Assembly: GCA_017694495.1 (NCBI GenBank)
Contig: JADIMU010000043.1
Span: forward strand, 1 to 40,248
Direction: 5' to 3'
Source: Candidatus Aphodenecus pullistercoris
GTDB taxonomy: Bacteria; Spirochaetota; Spirochaetia; Sphaerochaetales; Sphaerochaetaceae
DNA: 40,248 nt
Every line of letters begins with the position of its first letter. Position 1 is the first letter of the stretch. Made by a program: the position numbers and the translations under genes. The notes under the pieces were generated by a model. That model saw nothing but the letters and a program-made list of their open reading frames with translations. It did not search any database and was not told the origin of the DNA. Shown in pieces: positions 8,127 through 16,940 of this stretch.

Positions 8127-8910
8127 CATCACGATCTGGGACTACCCTGACGATGCCGTCTTCTGCTTCAAGGACGTCCTCGCCTTCTGCATGCGCCATG
8201 AGGAGGCCCAGGCGATCCTCACCTCGACGCTGAGGGACTACAGGGACGAGAACCTCACAGACTACAGAGGGCCGCTTGAGGACATCGACGCATTGTCGTC
8301 ATCCTATGGAATCTCCGGCTACACATTGCAGTTCATCCTCTACATCACCCTCCTCGACGAAGCCGAGCGCAAATACCGCAAGGAGGGCCTTTCCGCCCTC
8401 TTCTACGACTCCTTCGACGACCTGAGGGTCAAGAATGGAGAATGTTGGACTGTGCACTCCGTCTATGGCACTTTCGTCGCCCCCTGGCTTGCCGGCTTCT
8501 TCCAGCGCACGCGCTTCGGCTTCGGCCGCCTCGAGGCCGAGAAGCGGACAGACGAGATCCGCATCCACATCCCCTCGAAGGGGAAGCTTCTGGAGGAGGA
8601 ATGCCAGAAGAGCTACGAGAGGGCATCAGCCTTCTTCCACCTCTCCCGCATCGCAACTGAAAGCTGGCTCCTCGCTCCCTGGCTGAAGGCCTTGGGAGAG
8701 GATAGCGGCATCGTGCGCTTCGCAAAGCGCTACAAGCTTGTCGAGGTCATCGAGGACAGGACGAACGCCGACGCCTGGCGGATCTTCGGCAAGTGCGACC
8801 CCACGAAGCCTGAGAGCCTCAGAGAGGACACGCGTTTGCAGCGCCTCGCAAAGGCCCATCTCGTTGCGGGAGGATCCCTCGACAGGGGCTACGGTTTCTT
8901 CACCATCTAG
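8119..8910 (+). CDS. GNAT_C-type acyltransferase-domain protein
   Basis: 263 aa, cytoplasmic. It resembles the two-domain 'acyltransferase domain-containing' proteins of Firmicutes (N-terminal helical GNAT-like part plus GNAT_C, PF18164). Landmarks are FGFGRLEAEKR at about 133, then IHIPSKGKLLEEECQKSY and AFFHL, and later TESWLLAPWLKALGEDSGI. These follow the family pattern 'fGRLqfe... iHIP..G.l....c..S...A..FF ... SWLL.P.l...l...SnI'. The substrate is unknown. The ATG lies inside the end of the Lnb-domain gene (ATGTATGA overlap), so the pair is transcribed and probably translated together. A hairpin follows the stop codon. Confidence 0.7.
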   Translation: MYDITIWDYPDDAVFCFKDVLAFCMRHEEAQAILTSTLRDYRDENLTDYRGPLEDIDALSSSYGISGYTLQFILYITLLDEAERKYRKEGLSALFYDSFDDLRVKNGECWTVHSVYGTFVAPWLAGFFQRTRFGFGRLEAEKRTDEIRIHIPSKGKLLEEECQKSYERASAFFHLSRIATESWLLAPWLKALGEDSGIVRFAKRYKLVEVIEDRTNADAWRIFGKCDPTKPESLREDTRLQRLAKAHLVAGGSLDRGYGFFTI

Positions 8911-8915
8911 AGATT

Positions 8916-8940
8916 GGGCCACCCCTCATCGGGATGGCCC
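8916..8940. terminator. Shared hairpin between convergent genes
   Basis: GGGCCA...TGGCCC outer stem with an inner CCC/GGG stem after one mismatch. Only a weak T-tract (TTGTC) follows on the plus strand. It lies between the acyltransferase-like gene and the ABC exporter gene and probably serves both. Confidence 0.5.
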
Positions 8941-8946
8941 TTGTCA

Positions 8947-10863
8947 TCACTCGAGCTCGAAGGCTCCTGTGTAGAGTTTGTAGTAGGTCCCGCGCTGGGC
9001 GATCAGCTCGTCGTGGGTGCCACGCTCTATGATGCGTCCATGGTCGAGGACCATTATGCAGTCGCTGTTGCGCACAGTCGAGAGGCGGTGGGCGATGACG
9101 AAGACGGTGCGGCCTTCCATCAGGCGGTCCATGCCTGACTGGACTAGGGCCTCCGTATGGGTGTCGATCGAGCTCGTCGCCTCGTCCATGACGAGGACAG
9201 GAGGATCTGCGACGGCCGCGCGGGCGATGGACAGGAGCTGGCGCTGGCCCTGGCTCAGGCCCTCGCCGTCGTTGTCGAGGTAGGTGTCGTAGCCCTTGGG
9301 CATCATCATGATGAAGTCGTGGGCGTTGGCCAGTTTGGCCGCGGCGATGACCTCCTCGTCGCTCGCATCGAGCTTGCCGAAGCGGATGTTCTCCATGATC
9401 GTCCCGCTGAAGAGGTGGGTGTCCTGGAGGATCATGCCCAGCGAGTGGCGCAGGTCGTCCTTGCGGATCTTGTTGATGTTGATGCCGTCGAAGCGGATCT
9501 TGCCGTCCTGGATGTCGTAGAAGCGGTTCAGGAGGTTCGTGATCGTCGTCTTTCCGGCACCGGTCGAACCGACGAAGGCGATCTTCTGGCCCGGCCTCGC
9601 GTAGAGCGTGATGTCGTGCAGCACGATCTTGTCCTGGACGTAGCCGAAGTCGACCTCATGCATCTCGATGTCGCCACGAACCGGCGTATAGGTGACAGGA
9701 GAGCCGTCGCTGTGGGGGTGCTTCCAGGCCCACTGGCCCGTCCTCTCGGCGCTCTCGGTGACCTTGCCGTCCTCGCCGGTGCGGCAGTTGACCAGGGTGA
9801 CATAGCCGTCGTCGACCTCGTCTGCCAGATCGAGGAAGTTGAAGATCCTCTCGGCTCCGGCGAGGGCCATCAGGACGAAGTTGGCCTGCTGGCTGATCTG
9901 GCTGACCGGGTTGGAGAAGCTCCTCGACAGCTGGAGGAAGGCGGCGAGCATGCCCACAGTGTAGCCTGCGGCGAAACCGCCGCCCAGAATGCATATGGCG
10001 CTGCCGACGAAGACCAGGATGACGTACTGGATGTTGCCGATGTTCATCGTGATCGGGCCCATCACGTTCGAGTAGCCGCCGGCCTTGGTCATGGTGCGGC
10101 ACAGCTCCTTGTTGATCTGGTCGAAGTCCTTCTCGCTCTCGCCCTCATGGCAGAAGACCTTGACGACCTTGCTGCCGTTGATCATCTCCTCGATGAAGCC
10201 GTTGACGCGGGCCAGGTTGGCCTGCTGCATGACGAAGTTCTTTCCGCTCTTCTTCGCGACGACGCTCGTCACATAGAACATCACAATGGTCGCGAGGACG
10301 ATGATGATCGTCAGCTGCCAGCTGTTGCGCAGCATGGCTATGAAGACCATGATGACGGTCAGCGATGAAGAGACGACGGCGACGAGCGACTGGCTGATCA
10401 TCTGCTGCAGGCTGTCGGCGTCGTTCGTGAAGAGCGACATCGTCGCGCCGTGCTGCGTCTGGTCGTAGTAGCTGATCGGCAGCCTCTCGAGCTTCTCGAA
10501 CATCCTGTTGCGGATGCTCATCAGGGCATCCTGGGCAAGGGTGACCATGATGCGCGAGTAGACGAAGACTGACAGGACTCCTATGGCCATGATTGCGGCC
10601 CAGCGCGCGATCGCGAGGGCGAGCTCGCCGAAGCCGACCTGGCCACCGGTCAGCATCGGGGTGATGTAGTCGTCGATCAGCGTCTCGATCATGTTGGACA
10701 CGAAGACCGTGACCAGGGACGAGATGACGATGCACACGAGGACGACGGCCAGTTTGAGGCCGTTGCCCTTGAGTATCTCTTTGAAGAGGCGCTTGAAGGT
10801 GGCCTTGCCATGCTTGGCTCGGGCTCCGCCCTTCAGGCCCCTGCTACTCATCGGACCCGGCAT
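8947..10863 (-). CDS. Heterodimeric ABC exporter, catalytic-site subunit
   Basis: 638 aa: six-helix exporter domain (about 40-340) followed by a nucleotide-binding domain. Walker A is GSTGAGKTT, Walker B VLVMDEATSSID with the catalytic Glu, and the switch region VIAHRLST keeps its His. The signature reads LSQGQ instead of LSGGQ. In characterised heterodimers such as TM287/288, BmrCD and LmrCD, this pattern marks the subunit with intact Walker motifs whose altered signature faces the degenerate site. A linker insertion of about 40 residues precedes the NBD (GEDGKVTESAERTGQWAW). Start ATG 10863 is set by GGAGGTG 6 nt upstream; GTG 10872 would overlap that site. It overlaps its partner's 3' end by 20 bp. 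Confidence 0.93.
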   Translation of the reverse strand: MPGPMSSRGLKGGARAKHGKATFKRLFKEILKGNGLKLAVVLVCIVISSLVTVFVSNMIETLIDDYITPMLTGGQVGFGELALAIARWAAIMAIGVLSVFVYSRIMVTLAQDALMSIRNRMFEKLERLPISYYDQTQHGATMSLFTNDADSLQQMISQSLVAVVSSSLTVIMVFIAMLRNSWQLTIIIVLATIVMFYVTSVVAKKSGKNFVMQQANLARVNGFIEEMINGSKVVKVFCHEGESEKDFDQINKELCRTMTKAGGYSNVMGPITMNIGNIQYVILVFVGSAICILGGGFAAGYTVGMLAAFLQLSRSFSNPVSQISQQANFVLMALAGAERIFNFLDLADEVDDGYVTLVNCRTGEDGKVTESAERTGQWAWKHPHSDGSPVTYTPVRGDIEMHEVDFGYVQDKIVLHDITLYARPGQKIAFVGSTGAGKTTITNLLNRFYDIQDGKIRFDGININKIRKDDLRHSLGMILQDTHLFSGTIMENIRFGKLDASDEEVIAAAKLANAHDFIMMMPKGYDTYLDNDGEGLSQGQRQLLSIARAAVADPPVLVMDEATSSIDTHTEALVQSGMDRLMEGRTVFVIAHRLSTVRNSDCIMVLDHGRIIERGTHDELIAQRGTYYKLYTGAFELE

Positions 10864-12583
10864 CCTTGGCACCTCCCAGCTGTACGTTGTAGAGAGACTG
10901 GTAAGTCTCGTTGCGGCTCATCAGCTCGTCATGGCTTCCGATGTCCTCGATGCGTCCATTGTTCATGATGATGATCTGGTCGGCATCGAGCACGGAGTTG
11001 ACGCGCTGCGAGATGATGATCTTCGTGGCCCCCTTCACATCCCTCCTGAGGGCCTGGCGGATCTGGCTGTCCGTCGCCGTATCGACGGCGCTCGTCGAGT
11101 CGTCGAAGATGATGACCTTGGGGTCCTTGAGCAGGGCGCGGGCTATGCAAAGCCTCTGCTTCTGTCCGCCGGAGAAGTTGTTTCCACCCTGCTCCACCGG
11201 ACTGTCGAGTCCGTCCTTGCCCTGGAAGATGAAGTCGGCGTTGGCTATCTTCAGCACCCTCTCCATCTCCTCGTCACTGGCGTCCTTGTCGCCCCACTGG
11301 AGGTTGCTCCTGACGGTTCCCGAGAAGAGCGTGTTCTTCTGCAGCACGACCGCGACGCGGTTGCGCAGCGCCGTCAGGTTGTAGTCGCGCACATCCTTTC
11401 CGCCGACCTTGACGGAGCCCTCGGTGACGTCGTACAGGCGGGCGATGAGGCTCACGAGAGAGCTCTTGCCCGAACCGGTCGAGCCGAGGATGCCTATCAT
11501 CTGGCCGGACTTGATGTGCAGGTCGATGTCCTTCAGGCACAGCGCCTGGCCCTTGCCGCCATAGGAGAAGCTGACGTGGTCGAAGTCGATGTCGCCGTTG
11601 GCGACCTCCTTCTCGCCTGGTCCGTCGAGCTCCATGTCGGCCTTGGTCGAGAGGACCTCGGCGATGCGCTCTCCGGAGGCGCGCGAGATCGTCATCATCG
11701 TGATGACCATGGCGATCATGATCAGCGACGAGAGGATCTGCATCGTGTAGGTGAAGGTGCTCATCAGCTGGCCTGTGCCCATCGAGCCGCCCATGATGAG
11801 GTGGGCGCCGAACCAGCATATGGCCAGCATGCATGCGAAGGAGACGGCCTGGACCATGGGGTTCATCATGGCCATCAAGCGCTGTGCCTTCACGAAGTCG
11901 TCGCGGATCGCCTTGCTCGAGCTGTCGAAGGCCCCGATCTGATGGTCTTCCCTGACGTAGGCCTTGACCGTCCTTATTCCGGTCAGGTTCTCCTCTACGA
12001 CCTTGTTCAGGCGGTCGTAGTTGTGGAAGACGCGGTTGAAGATCGGGTGGACCTTCCTCATCAGGATGTAGACGAGGATTCCGATCACGGGGATGGCCAC
12101 GGCGAAGATCGCCACGAGGGCGCCTCCCGTGTTGGCGACCATGATGATGGCGAAGATGAACATGACAGGGGCACGGAAGCAGATGCGCGTCAGCATCTGG
12201 AAGGCCATCTGGATGTTCTGCACGTCCGTCGTCATCCTGGTGATCAGCGACGAGGTCGAGAAGGAGTCGATGTTGCGGAAGGAGAAGTCCTGCAGGTGGT
12301 AGAAGATGTCGTGCCTGAGGTTCTTCGCGAATCCGCTCGAGGCCTTCGCGGCCGTGAAGGCGCCCGCCACGCCGAAGGTCAGCGAGAGGACGGCGGCAAG
12401 GACGATCAGGAGGCTCATCCTGACGATGTAGTCCATGTCGCCGGCGTAGACGCCATTGTCGATGATCAAGGCCATGAGCATGGGGATGAGGACCTCCATG
12501 GCGACCTCACCCACCATCAACAGTGGGGTGATGAGCGCAGGCACTTTGTACTCGCGCACGCTTTTTGACAATTGTCTGATCAT
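10844..12583 (-). CDS. Heterodimeric ABC exporter, degenerate-site subunit
   Basis: 579 aa, type IV exporter: transmembrane domain (about 15-310) fused to an NBD. Walker A is GSTGSGKSS and the signature [16 protein letters not shown], but Walker B reads VIIFDDSTSAVD, with Asp in place of the catalytic Glu, and the switch position reads IIISQRVNSV, with Gln in place of His. Both changes are hallmarks of the non-hydrolysing site in heterodimeric multidrug or lipid exporters. The start ATG 12583 gives MIRQLSKSVREYK; the upstream site is weak (GAAG). It lies 25 nt after the MarR gene, so the order marR-exporter1-exporter2 is one operon. Substrates are probably amphipathic drugs or lipids, an inference from MarR linkage. 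Confidence 0.93.
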   Translation of the reverse strand: MIRQLSKSVREYKVPALITPLLMVGEVAMEVLIPMLMALIIDNGVYAGDMDYIVRMSLLIVLAAVLSLTFGVAGAFTAAKASSGFAKNLRHDIFYHLQDFSFRNIDSFSTSSLITRMTTDVQNIQMAFQMLTRICFRAPVMFIFAIIMVANTGGALVAIFAVAIPVIGILVYILMRKVHPIFNRVFHNYDRLNKVVEENLTGIRTVKAYVREDHQIGAFDSSSKAIRDDFVKAQRLMAMMNPMVQAVSFACMLAICWFGAHLIMGGSMGTGQLMSTFTYTMQILSSLIMIAMVITMMTISRASGERIAEVLSTKADMELDGPGEKEVANGDIDFDHVSFSYGGKGQALCLKDIDLHIKSGQMIGILGSTGSGKSSLVSLIARLYDVTEGSVKVGGKDVRDYNLTALRNRVAVVLQKNTLFSGTVRSNLQWGDKDASDEEMERVLKIANADFIFQGKDGLDSPVEQGGNNFSGGQKQRLCIARALLKDPKVIIFDDSTSAVDTATDSQIRQALRRDVKGATKIIISQRVNSVLDADQIIIMNNGRIEDIGSHDELMSRNETYQSLYNVQLGGAKDAGSDE

Positions 12584-12608
12584 GTGCTTCGTTTTCTTTC
12601 CATCCAAA

Positions 12609-13040
12609 TCAGATGGTTGTGGCCTTCTCCAGTTTCTCCAGTATCCTGGAAAGGCTCGCGACCTCATCGCTGGACAGGCATCCGGCGATGCGTCGGTTGA
12701 GGGATCTCACCTCGCTGCTGAGCTTCTTCGCGACATCGAGTCCACTCGGGGTGAGGACCAGTCGGCGCTGTCTCTTGTCACCATCCGACTGGTGGCGCTC
12801 CACCAGCCCGCTATTGACAAGAGAGTCCACGAGCTGGCTGATTGCGGGTTTCGAGAGCCTGATGAAGTCATCGAGGTCCTTCTGGTAGATCGACCCGCCC
12901 TTGCGGTAGATGAAGACCACGACGTGCATCTGGTTCGTGCTGAAGCCGCAGGTGCGTTTGTATGTGAATTCCACCAAGTCGTTGCATCTGCGTCCAAAGT
13001 CGATCACATCCTGAATCAGTTCATCCACTTGTCTGCTCAT
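12609..13040 (-). CDS. MarR-family transcriptional regulator
   Basis: 143 aa, a winged-helix repressor of the MarR family. The DNA-binding region is KDLDDFIRLSKPAISQLVDSL cut here as LSKPAISQLVDSLVNSG, followed by the wing VERHQSDGDKRQRRLVLTPSG with its Asp-x-Arg core (GDKRQRRLVL). Terminal helices form the dimer interface. The start ATG 13040 follows GGGGGAAG with 2 nt between; TTG 13052 would lie inside that site. As first gene of the exporter operon it most likely represses its own transcription and that of the exporter until a ligand binds. A matching palindrome sits in its promoter. Confidence 0.92.
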   Translation of the reverse strand: MSRQVDELIQDVIDFGRRCNDLVEFTYKRTCGFSTNQMHVVVFIYRKGGSIYQKDLDDFIRLSKPAISQLVDSLVNSGLVERHQSDGDKRQRRLVLTPSGLDVAKKLSSEVRSLNRRIAGCLSSDEVASLSRILEKLEKATTI

Positions 13041-13053
13041 GTCTTCCCCCAAA

Positions 13054-13074
13054 ATTATATTGGTTTTGAAACAA
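13054..13074 (-). promoter_or_regulatory. marR promoter -10 and probable MarR operator
   Basis: Minus strand: perfect TATAAT (13054-13059). Directly upstream, in the spacer, 13060-13074 reads TTGGTTTTGAAACAA on the plus strand, a 15-bp near-palindrome (TTG-TT...AA-CAA). Its location and size fit an autoregulatory MarR operator. No strong -35 is visible. Confidence 0.5.
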
Positions 13075-13135
13075 GTTAATCATTCAGGATGCCACTCGTC
13101 AACAGCTGGAGGAACCATTTTTCGCAAGAGGATGC

Positions 13136-13170
13136 AAAAGGGGGCGGTCCGCATCGCTGCGTCCGCCCCC
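13136..13170 (-). terminator. Terminator of the pst-pho operon
   Basis: 8-bp GC stem GGGGGCGG/CCGCCCCC (13140-13147 and 13163-13170) with an inner CGCA/TGCG pair, followed on the minus strand by TTTT. It lies 22 nt after the phoR stop codon. Confidence 0.75.
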
Positions 13171-13191
13171 TTGACAGTGTCTCTGTTTTCC

Positions 13192-14856
13192 TCAGGCCCT
13201 TCCATCCGGGAAGCTGACAGTGAAGGTGCTGCCCTCCCCTTCCTCGCTCTCGAAGCTGAGGCCTCCGCCGAGGATCTGGCTGGCATGCTTGACGATCGAC
13301 AGGCCCAGTCCAGTCCCGCCTGTGGAGCGGGAATGGGAGGGGTCGACGCGGTAGAAGCGCTCGAAGATGCGCGCGAAGTGCTCCTTCGGGATGCCGATGC
13401 CGCTGTCGCTGACACGAAGGACGATCCTGCCATCCTGGCGGTGCAGCGAGATGCGCACCCAGCCGCCCTCGCGGTTGTAGCGGATCGCGTTGTCCGTAAG
13501 GTTGTAGACGATCTCATAGAAGAGGCGCTGCACACCTTGCATGGAGATCTCATCCACATCCTTCTCCAGAGTGACGCTGTGGCTCTCTGCGCTGCTCTGG
13601 AGGGCTTCGACGACAGACTCGACGATGGCTGCGCAGTCGACCTCCTCGCGGGGGAAGTCGTCCGTCTCGTCCAGCTGGCTGAGGCGGATGATGTCCTCCA
13701 CAAGCGTCACGAGGTGCTCGGCCTCGCTGTGGATGCGGCTGATGAAGGTCGCCTTGTCCTCATCCTTGACGAGGTTGTTCATCAAGAGCTCGGATGAGGC
13801 CAGGATGGAGTGCAGCGGCGTCTTCAGCTCATGGCTCACGTTGGCGCTGAACTCCCTCCTCATGCCCTCCGAGAGGACCTTCTCCGTCTCGTCGACGATG
13901 AGGATGCATGTGCCCAGGACCTTCTTGTTGTCGTCCTGGATCTGGTTGGCGATCAGGCGGTTGACGAAGCCGTTGCGCTCGAAGAAGTACTCGCTCCTGC
14001 CCTTTTCCTTGACCTCCTTCATCGCGTTCATGAACTCGGGCGAGCGCTCCAGCACGAGGATGTTCTTTCCTATGATGCCGGCCCCTCCGCCGAAGAGCTT
14101 CATCGCCGAGGCGTTGATGCTGACGATAAGGTCCCCGCTGTTGAGGATGACCATGCCCTCCCTCATGTTGTCCGTGATCGCGTTGAACTCCTTCTGGCGG
14201 TGGCGGATCGTGTCGATCTGCTTCTCGATCTGGCGGTTCTGGTTGTCGATGCGCACCAGGAGCGGGCTGAGCTCCTCGTAGGTCTCATTCTCCAGCGGAT
14301 TGTCCAGGTCGAGGTTGTTCAGCGGGTCGATGATCCTCCGGCTGATGCGCCGCGAGATGAAGGTGCAAAGCAGCGTCGCCAGGACGAGGACGACGAGCAT
14401 GTAGGGAATGACGCCGACCGTGATGCGGAAGACAGAGGCCTGGGTCACCGAGAGGCGGACCACGCTGCCGTCGCTGATGCGCACGGCGGAGTACAGCGTC
14501 TCGCGGCTCAGCGTGTCGGACAGCCTCCTGTCCTCACCATGTCCATGCTGGGCGGCGTCCTGGATCTCAGGCCTGTCGAGATGGTTCTCCATCTCGCTCT
14601 GCTCTGCGTCCGTATCGTAGATGACGTCTCCGTCGCTTCCCACCCAGGTGATGCGGTAGACGCTGCTGTCGAAGCTGTCGAAATAGCTCATGCCGAGCTG
14701 GTCGATGGCCTGGGCCATGAGCTCGGTCTGCGCCCTGAGGTTCTCGAACTCGATGTTGATGAAGTACGAGTTCAGGAAGGCCAGCGTCACCGCCAGGCTG
14801 AAGACCATGACGATGATGCATGAGACCAGGACGGAGCGGAATATGGTCTTGTTCAT
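13192..14856 (-). CDS. phoR: Phosphate-sensor histidine kinase PhoR
   Basis: 554 aa. Membrane helix 1 is at about 8-30, an extracytoplasmic loop at 31-144, and helix 2 at about 145-168. A PAS-like sensor region covers about 220-325. HisKA follows with FSANVSHELKTPLHS (phospho-acceptor His342), then the ATPase domain with N-box NLTDNAIRY (Asn456), DSGIGIP (484-490) and GTGLGLSIVKH (514-524). Its stop codon is followed by the operon terminator. The start overlaps the phoB stop by one base (TAATG). Placement after pstSCAB-phoU-phoB supports phosphate sensing; in the usual model PstSCAB and PhoU keep PhoR in phosphatase mode when phosphate is plentiful. Confidence 0.93.
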   Translation of the reverse strand: MNKTIFRSVLVSCIIVMVFSLAVTLAFLNSYFINIEFENLRAQTELMAQAIDQLGMSYFDSFDSSVYRITWVGSDGDVIYDTDAEQSEMENHLDRPEIQDAAQHGHGEDRRLSDTLSRETLYSAVRISDGSVVRLSVTQASVFRITVGVIPYMLVVLVLATLLCTFISRRISRRIIDPLNNLDLDNPLENETYEELSPLLVRIDNQNRQIEKQIDTIRHRQKEFNAITDNMREGMVILNSGDLIVSINASAMKLFGGGAGIIGKNILVLERSPEFMNAMKEVKEKGRSEYFFERNGFVNRLIANQIQDDNKKVLGTCILIVDETEKVLSEGMRREFSANVSHELKTPLHSILASSELLMNNLVKDEDKATFISRIHSEAEHLVTLVEDIIRLSQLDETDDFPREEVDCAAIVESVVEALQSSAESHSVTLEKDVDEISMQGVQRLFYEIVYNLTDNAIRYNREGGWVRISLHRQDGRIVLRVSDSGIGIPKEHFARIFERFYRVDPSHSRSTGGTGLGLSIVKHASQILGGGLSFESEEGEGSTFTVSFPDGRA

Positions 14857-15530
14857 TACGTGTTCTCTCCCCCAAGCTTGTAGCCGACTCCACGCACAGT
14901 CTCGATCACAGAGGCCTGGCTGCCGAGCTTCTGGCGCAGCGTCTTGATGTGGGCGTCGACGGTGCGCGTCTCGGTGCCTGCCCCCTGGAGCCAGATGCGG
15001 TCGAGGAGGGTCTCGCGCGAGAAGACGATGCCAGGATTCTCCAAGAGCAGCTCGAGAAGCTCGAACTCCTTGAGCGTCAGCGTCACCTTCTCTCCGGCAG
15101 ACATGACGACATGCTCGGCCTTGTTCAGGCTGATGCCGCCGTAGGTCAGGACTGTGGACTCCCTGTGGCCGCTGCGGCGAAGGACGGCCTTGACGCGGCT
15201 GACCATCTCCATCATGCCGAAGGGCTTGACGAGGTAGTCGTCAGCCCCGCAGTCGAGGCTCTCGACCTTGTCGTACTCGCTGCCCTTGGCAGTGGCCATG
15301 ATGACGGGTATCGAGCTGTACTCCCTCTTCTGCCTGAGGCGGCGGAGGATGGACACGCCATCCTCGCCTGGCAGCATGATGTCTAGTATGATCAGCTCGG
15401 GGATCGTCCCCTTGAGGGCCTCGAAGAGGGCCTGGCCATTGGGAAAGCCCATGGCCTTGAAGCCGACGCTCGTCAGTGTGTAGACCTCGATCTCGCGGAT
15501 GCTGTCGTCATCCTCAACGGCAAAGATCAT
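14856..15530 (-). CDS. phoB: Phosphate response regulator PhoB/PhoP
   Basis: 224 aa OmpR/PhoB-type regulator. The receiver domain has the acidic pocket EDDD (6-9), phospho-acceptor Asp50 in LIILDIMLPGEDG, Thr80 in MATAKG and Lys102 in VKPF. The C-terminal winged helix (about 125-222) has LTLKEFELLELLLENPG and TVDAHIKTLRQKLG, then the wing VRGVGYKL. ATG 15530 has GGAG 6 nt upstream and overlaps the phoU stop by four bases (ATGA). It probably binds the 11-bp-spaced repeats upstream of pstS. The PhoB versus PhoP name is a matter of nomenclature; context fixes the role. Confidence 0.94.
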   Translation of the reverse strand: MIFAVEDDDSIREIEVYTLTSVGFKAMGFPNGQALFEALKGTIPELIILDIMLPGEDGVSILRRLRQKREYSSIPVIMATAKGSEYDKVESLDCGADDYLVKPFGMMEMVSRVKAVLRRSGHRESTVLTYGGISLNKAEHVVMSAGEKVTLTLKEFELLELLLENPGIVFSRETLLDRIWLQGAGTETRTVDAHIKTLRQKLGSQASVIETVRGVGYKLGGENT

Positions 15531-16186
15531 TGAAGCTCCTCGTCTTTCCTGTGCACGCCGGTGATGGCGTACTCGACCCACTCGGCCACGTTGACGGCGT
15601 GGTCGCCGATGCGCTCGAAGTACTTCGCGATCATCAGGATGTCGCTTGCGTACTCGCCATCGATGGTCTTCTTGTCGATCGCGTCGATGACGGACCTCTT
15701 GATGCCGACGAAGAGCTCGTCGACGGTGTCGTCGTACTTGATGACCTCACCGGCCAGCTTCGCGTCCTGCTTGACGAAGGCGTCGATCGCCTCGCGCACC
15801 ATGCGCTTGGTGGCCAGTCCCATCTTCTGGATCAGGCTGTACTCGTCGACCTTGTGGGCCGTCGTATAGCTGATCATCTCGCCGATGTCGTCGGCCTGGT
15901 CGCCTATCCTCTCGAGGTCGGTGACCATCTTCAAGGCGGCGCTGATCTGCCTCAGGTCGCTGGCGACAGGCTGCTGATGGAGGAGCATCTTCATGCACAG
16001 CGCTGTGATCTCGCTCTCCTTCTCGTCGATCTCGCGCTCCCTTCTGGAGACCTCGGCGACGAGGGCCTCGTCTCCGTTCACAAGGGCCTCGACGCAAGTG
16101 TCGATCGCACTTTCGCACAGGCCTCCCATCTGTATCAGCTCGGTGTTGAGGTCACCCAGCTGCTCGTTGAATCTCTCGCGTGCCAT
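15527..16186 (-). CDS. phoU: Phosphate-signalling complex protein PhoU
   Basis: 219 aa, two three-helix PhoU repeats, each with a metal-binding E/D...ER(I)GDxA(D/V)N-like motif: LERIGDQADDIGE near 95 and FERIGDHAVNVAE near 197. PhoU links transporter state to PhoR and limits phosphate uptake. ATG 16186 gives MARERFNEQ; AGGAAGG lies 10 nt upstream. It begins just after the pstB stop codon and shares ATGA with phoB downstream. Confidence 0.96.
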   Translation of the reverse strand: MARERFNEQLGDLNTELIQMGGLCESAIDTCVEALVNGDEALVAEVSRREREIDEKESEITALCMKMLLHQQPVASDLRQISAALKMVTDLERIGDQADDIGEMISYTTAHKVDEYSLIQKMGLATKRMVREAIDAFVKQDAKLAGEVIKYDDTVDELFVGIKRSVIDAIDKKTIDGEYASDILMIAKYFERIGDHAVNVAEWVEYAITGVHRKDEELQ

Positions 16187-16187
16187 A

Positions 16188-16940
16188 TCAACCAAACCTT
16201 CCTGTGATGTATTCCTCCGTCTTCTTCAGCTTCGGGCGGCTGAAGAGCTCCTCGGTGTCACCCGACTCTATCAGCTCGCCAAGCAGGAAGAAGGCCGTCG
16301 TGTCGCTGATGCGCAGCGCCTGCTGCATGTTGTGCGTCACTATGACGATAGTGTAGTCCTTTTTGAGCTCTATTGCCAAATCTTCGATCTTGCTCGTCGA
16401 GATCGGATCGAGGGCGCTGGTGGGCTCGTCCATGAGGAGGACCTTGGGCTCGACGGCCAGGGCGCGGGCGATGCACAGCCTCTGCTGCTGACCGCCCGAC
16501 AGGCCGATGGCGTTCTTCTTCAGCCTGTCCTTGACCTCGTCCCAGAGGGCGGCGCCGCGCAACGACTTCTCGACGATCTCGTCGAGCTTGGCCTTGCTCT
16601 TGACGCCATTCGTCCTAGGGCCGTAGGCGATGTTGTCGTAGATGCTCATCAGGAAGGGGTTCGGCTTCTGGAAGACCATGCCGATGTCCCTCCTGAGGCC
16701 GTTGACGTCGACCTTGGGCGAGAAGATGTCCTGTCCTTCGTAGAGGACCTCACCTTCGATCCTGACACCGTCGATCAGGTCGTTCATCCTGTTGAGTGTC
16801 CTGAGGTAGGTCGACTTGCCGCATCCGGAGGGCCCGATCAGGGCCGTGATGCTCTTCTCCTCGATGTCGAGGTTTATGTCCTTGAGGGCCTGGCTCTGGC
16901 CATACCAGAGGTTCAGGTGGTGGGTTTCCAGTATTTTCAC
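16188..16940 (-). CDS. pstB: Phosphate ABC transporter ATP-binding protein PstB
   Basis: 250 aa, the standard PstB length. Walker A is GPSGCGKST, followed by PstB-typical [14 protein letters not shown]. The Q-loop region is [21 protein letters not shown], quoted here as [19 protein letters not shown]; the signature is [16 protein letters not shown], Walker [14 protein letters not shown], and the switch [13 protein letters not shown]. The start is GTG 16940, chosen because a longer open frame upstream runs inside pstA in another frame; AGGAG lies 9 nt before it and the GTG overlaps the pstA stop (GTGA). Confidence 0.96.
   Translation of the reverse strand: MKILETHHLNLWYGQSQALKDINLDIEEKSITALIGPSGCGKSTYLRTLNRMNDLIDGVRIEGEVLYEGQDIFSPKVDVNGLRRDIGMVFQKPNPFLMSIYDNIAYGPRTNGVKSKAKLDEIVEKSLRGAALWDEVKDRLKKNAIGLSGGQQQRLCIARALAVEPKVLLMDEPTSALDPISTSKIEDLAIELKKDYTIVIVTHNMQQALRISDTTAFFLLGELIESGDTEELFSRPKLKKTEEYITGRFG

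Noticed and set aside
10691-12568. 625-codon open frame on the plus strand opposite the ABC exporter
   Set aside because: It is a reverse-strand shadow of GC-rich codons: low-complexity Asp/His/Val/Leu composition and no motifs, while the minus strand encodes two clear ABC proteins.
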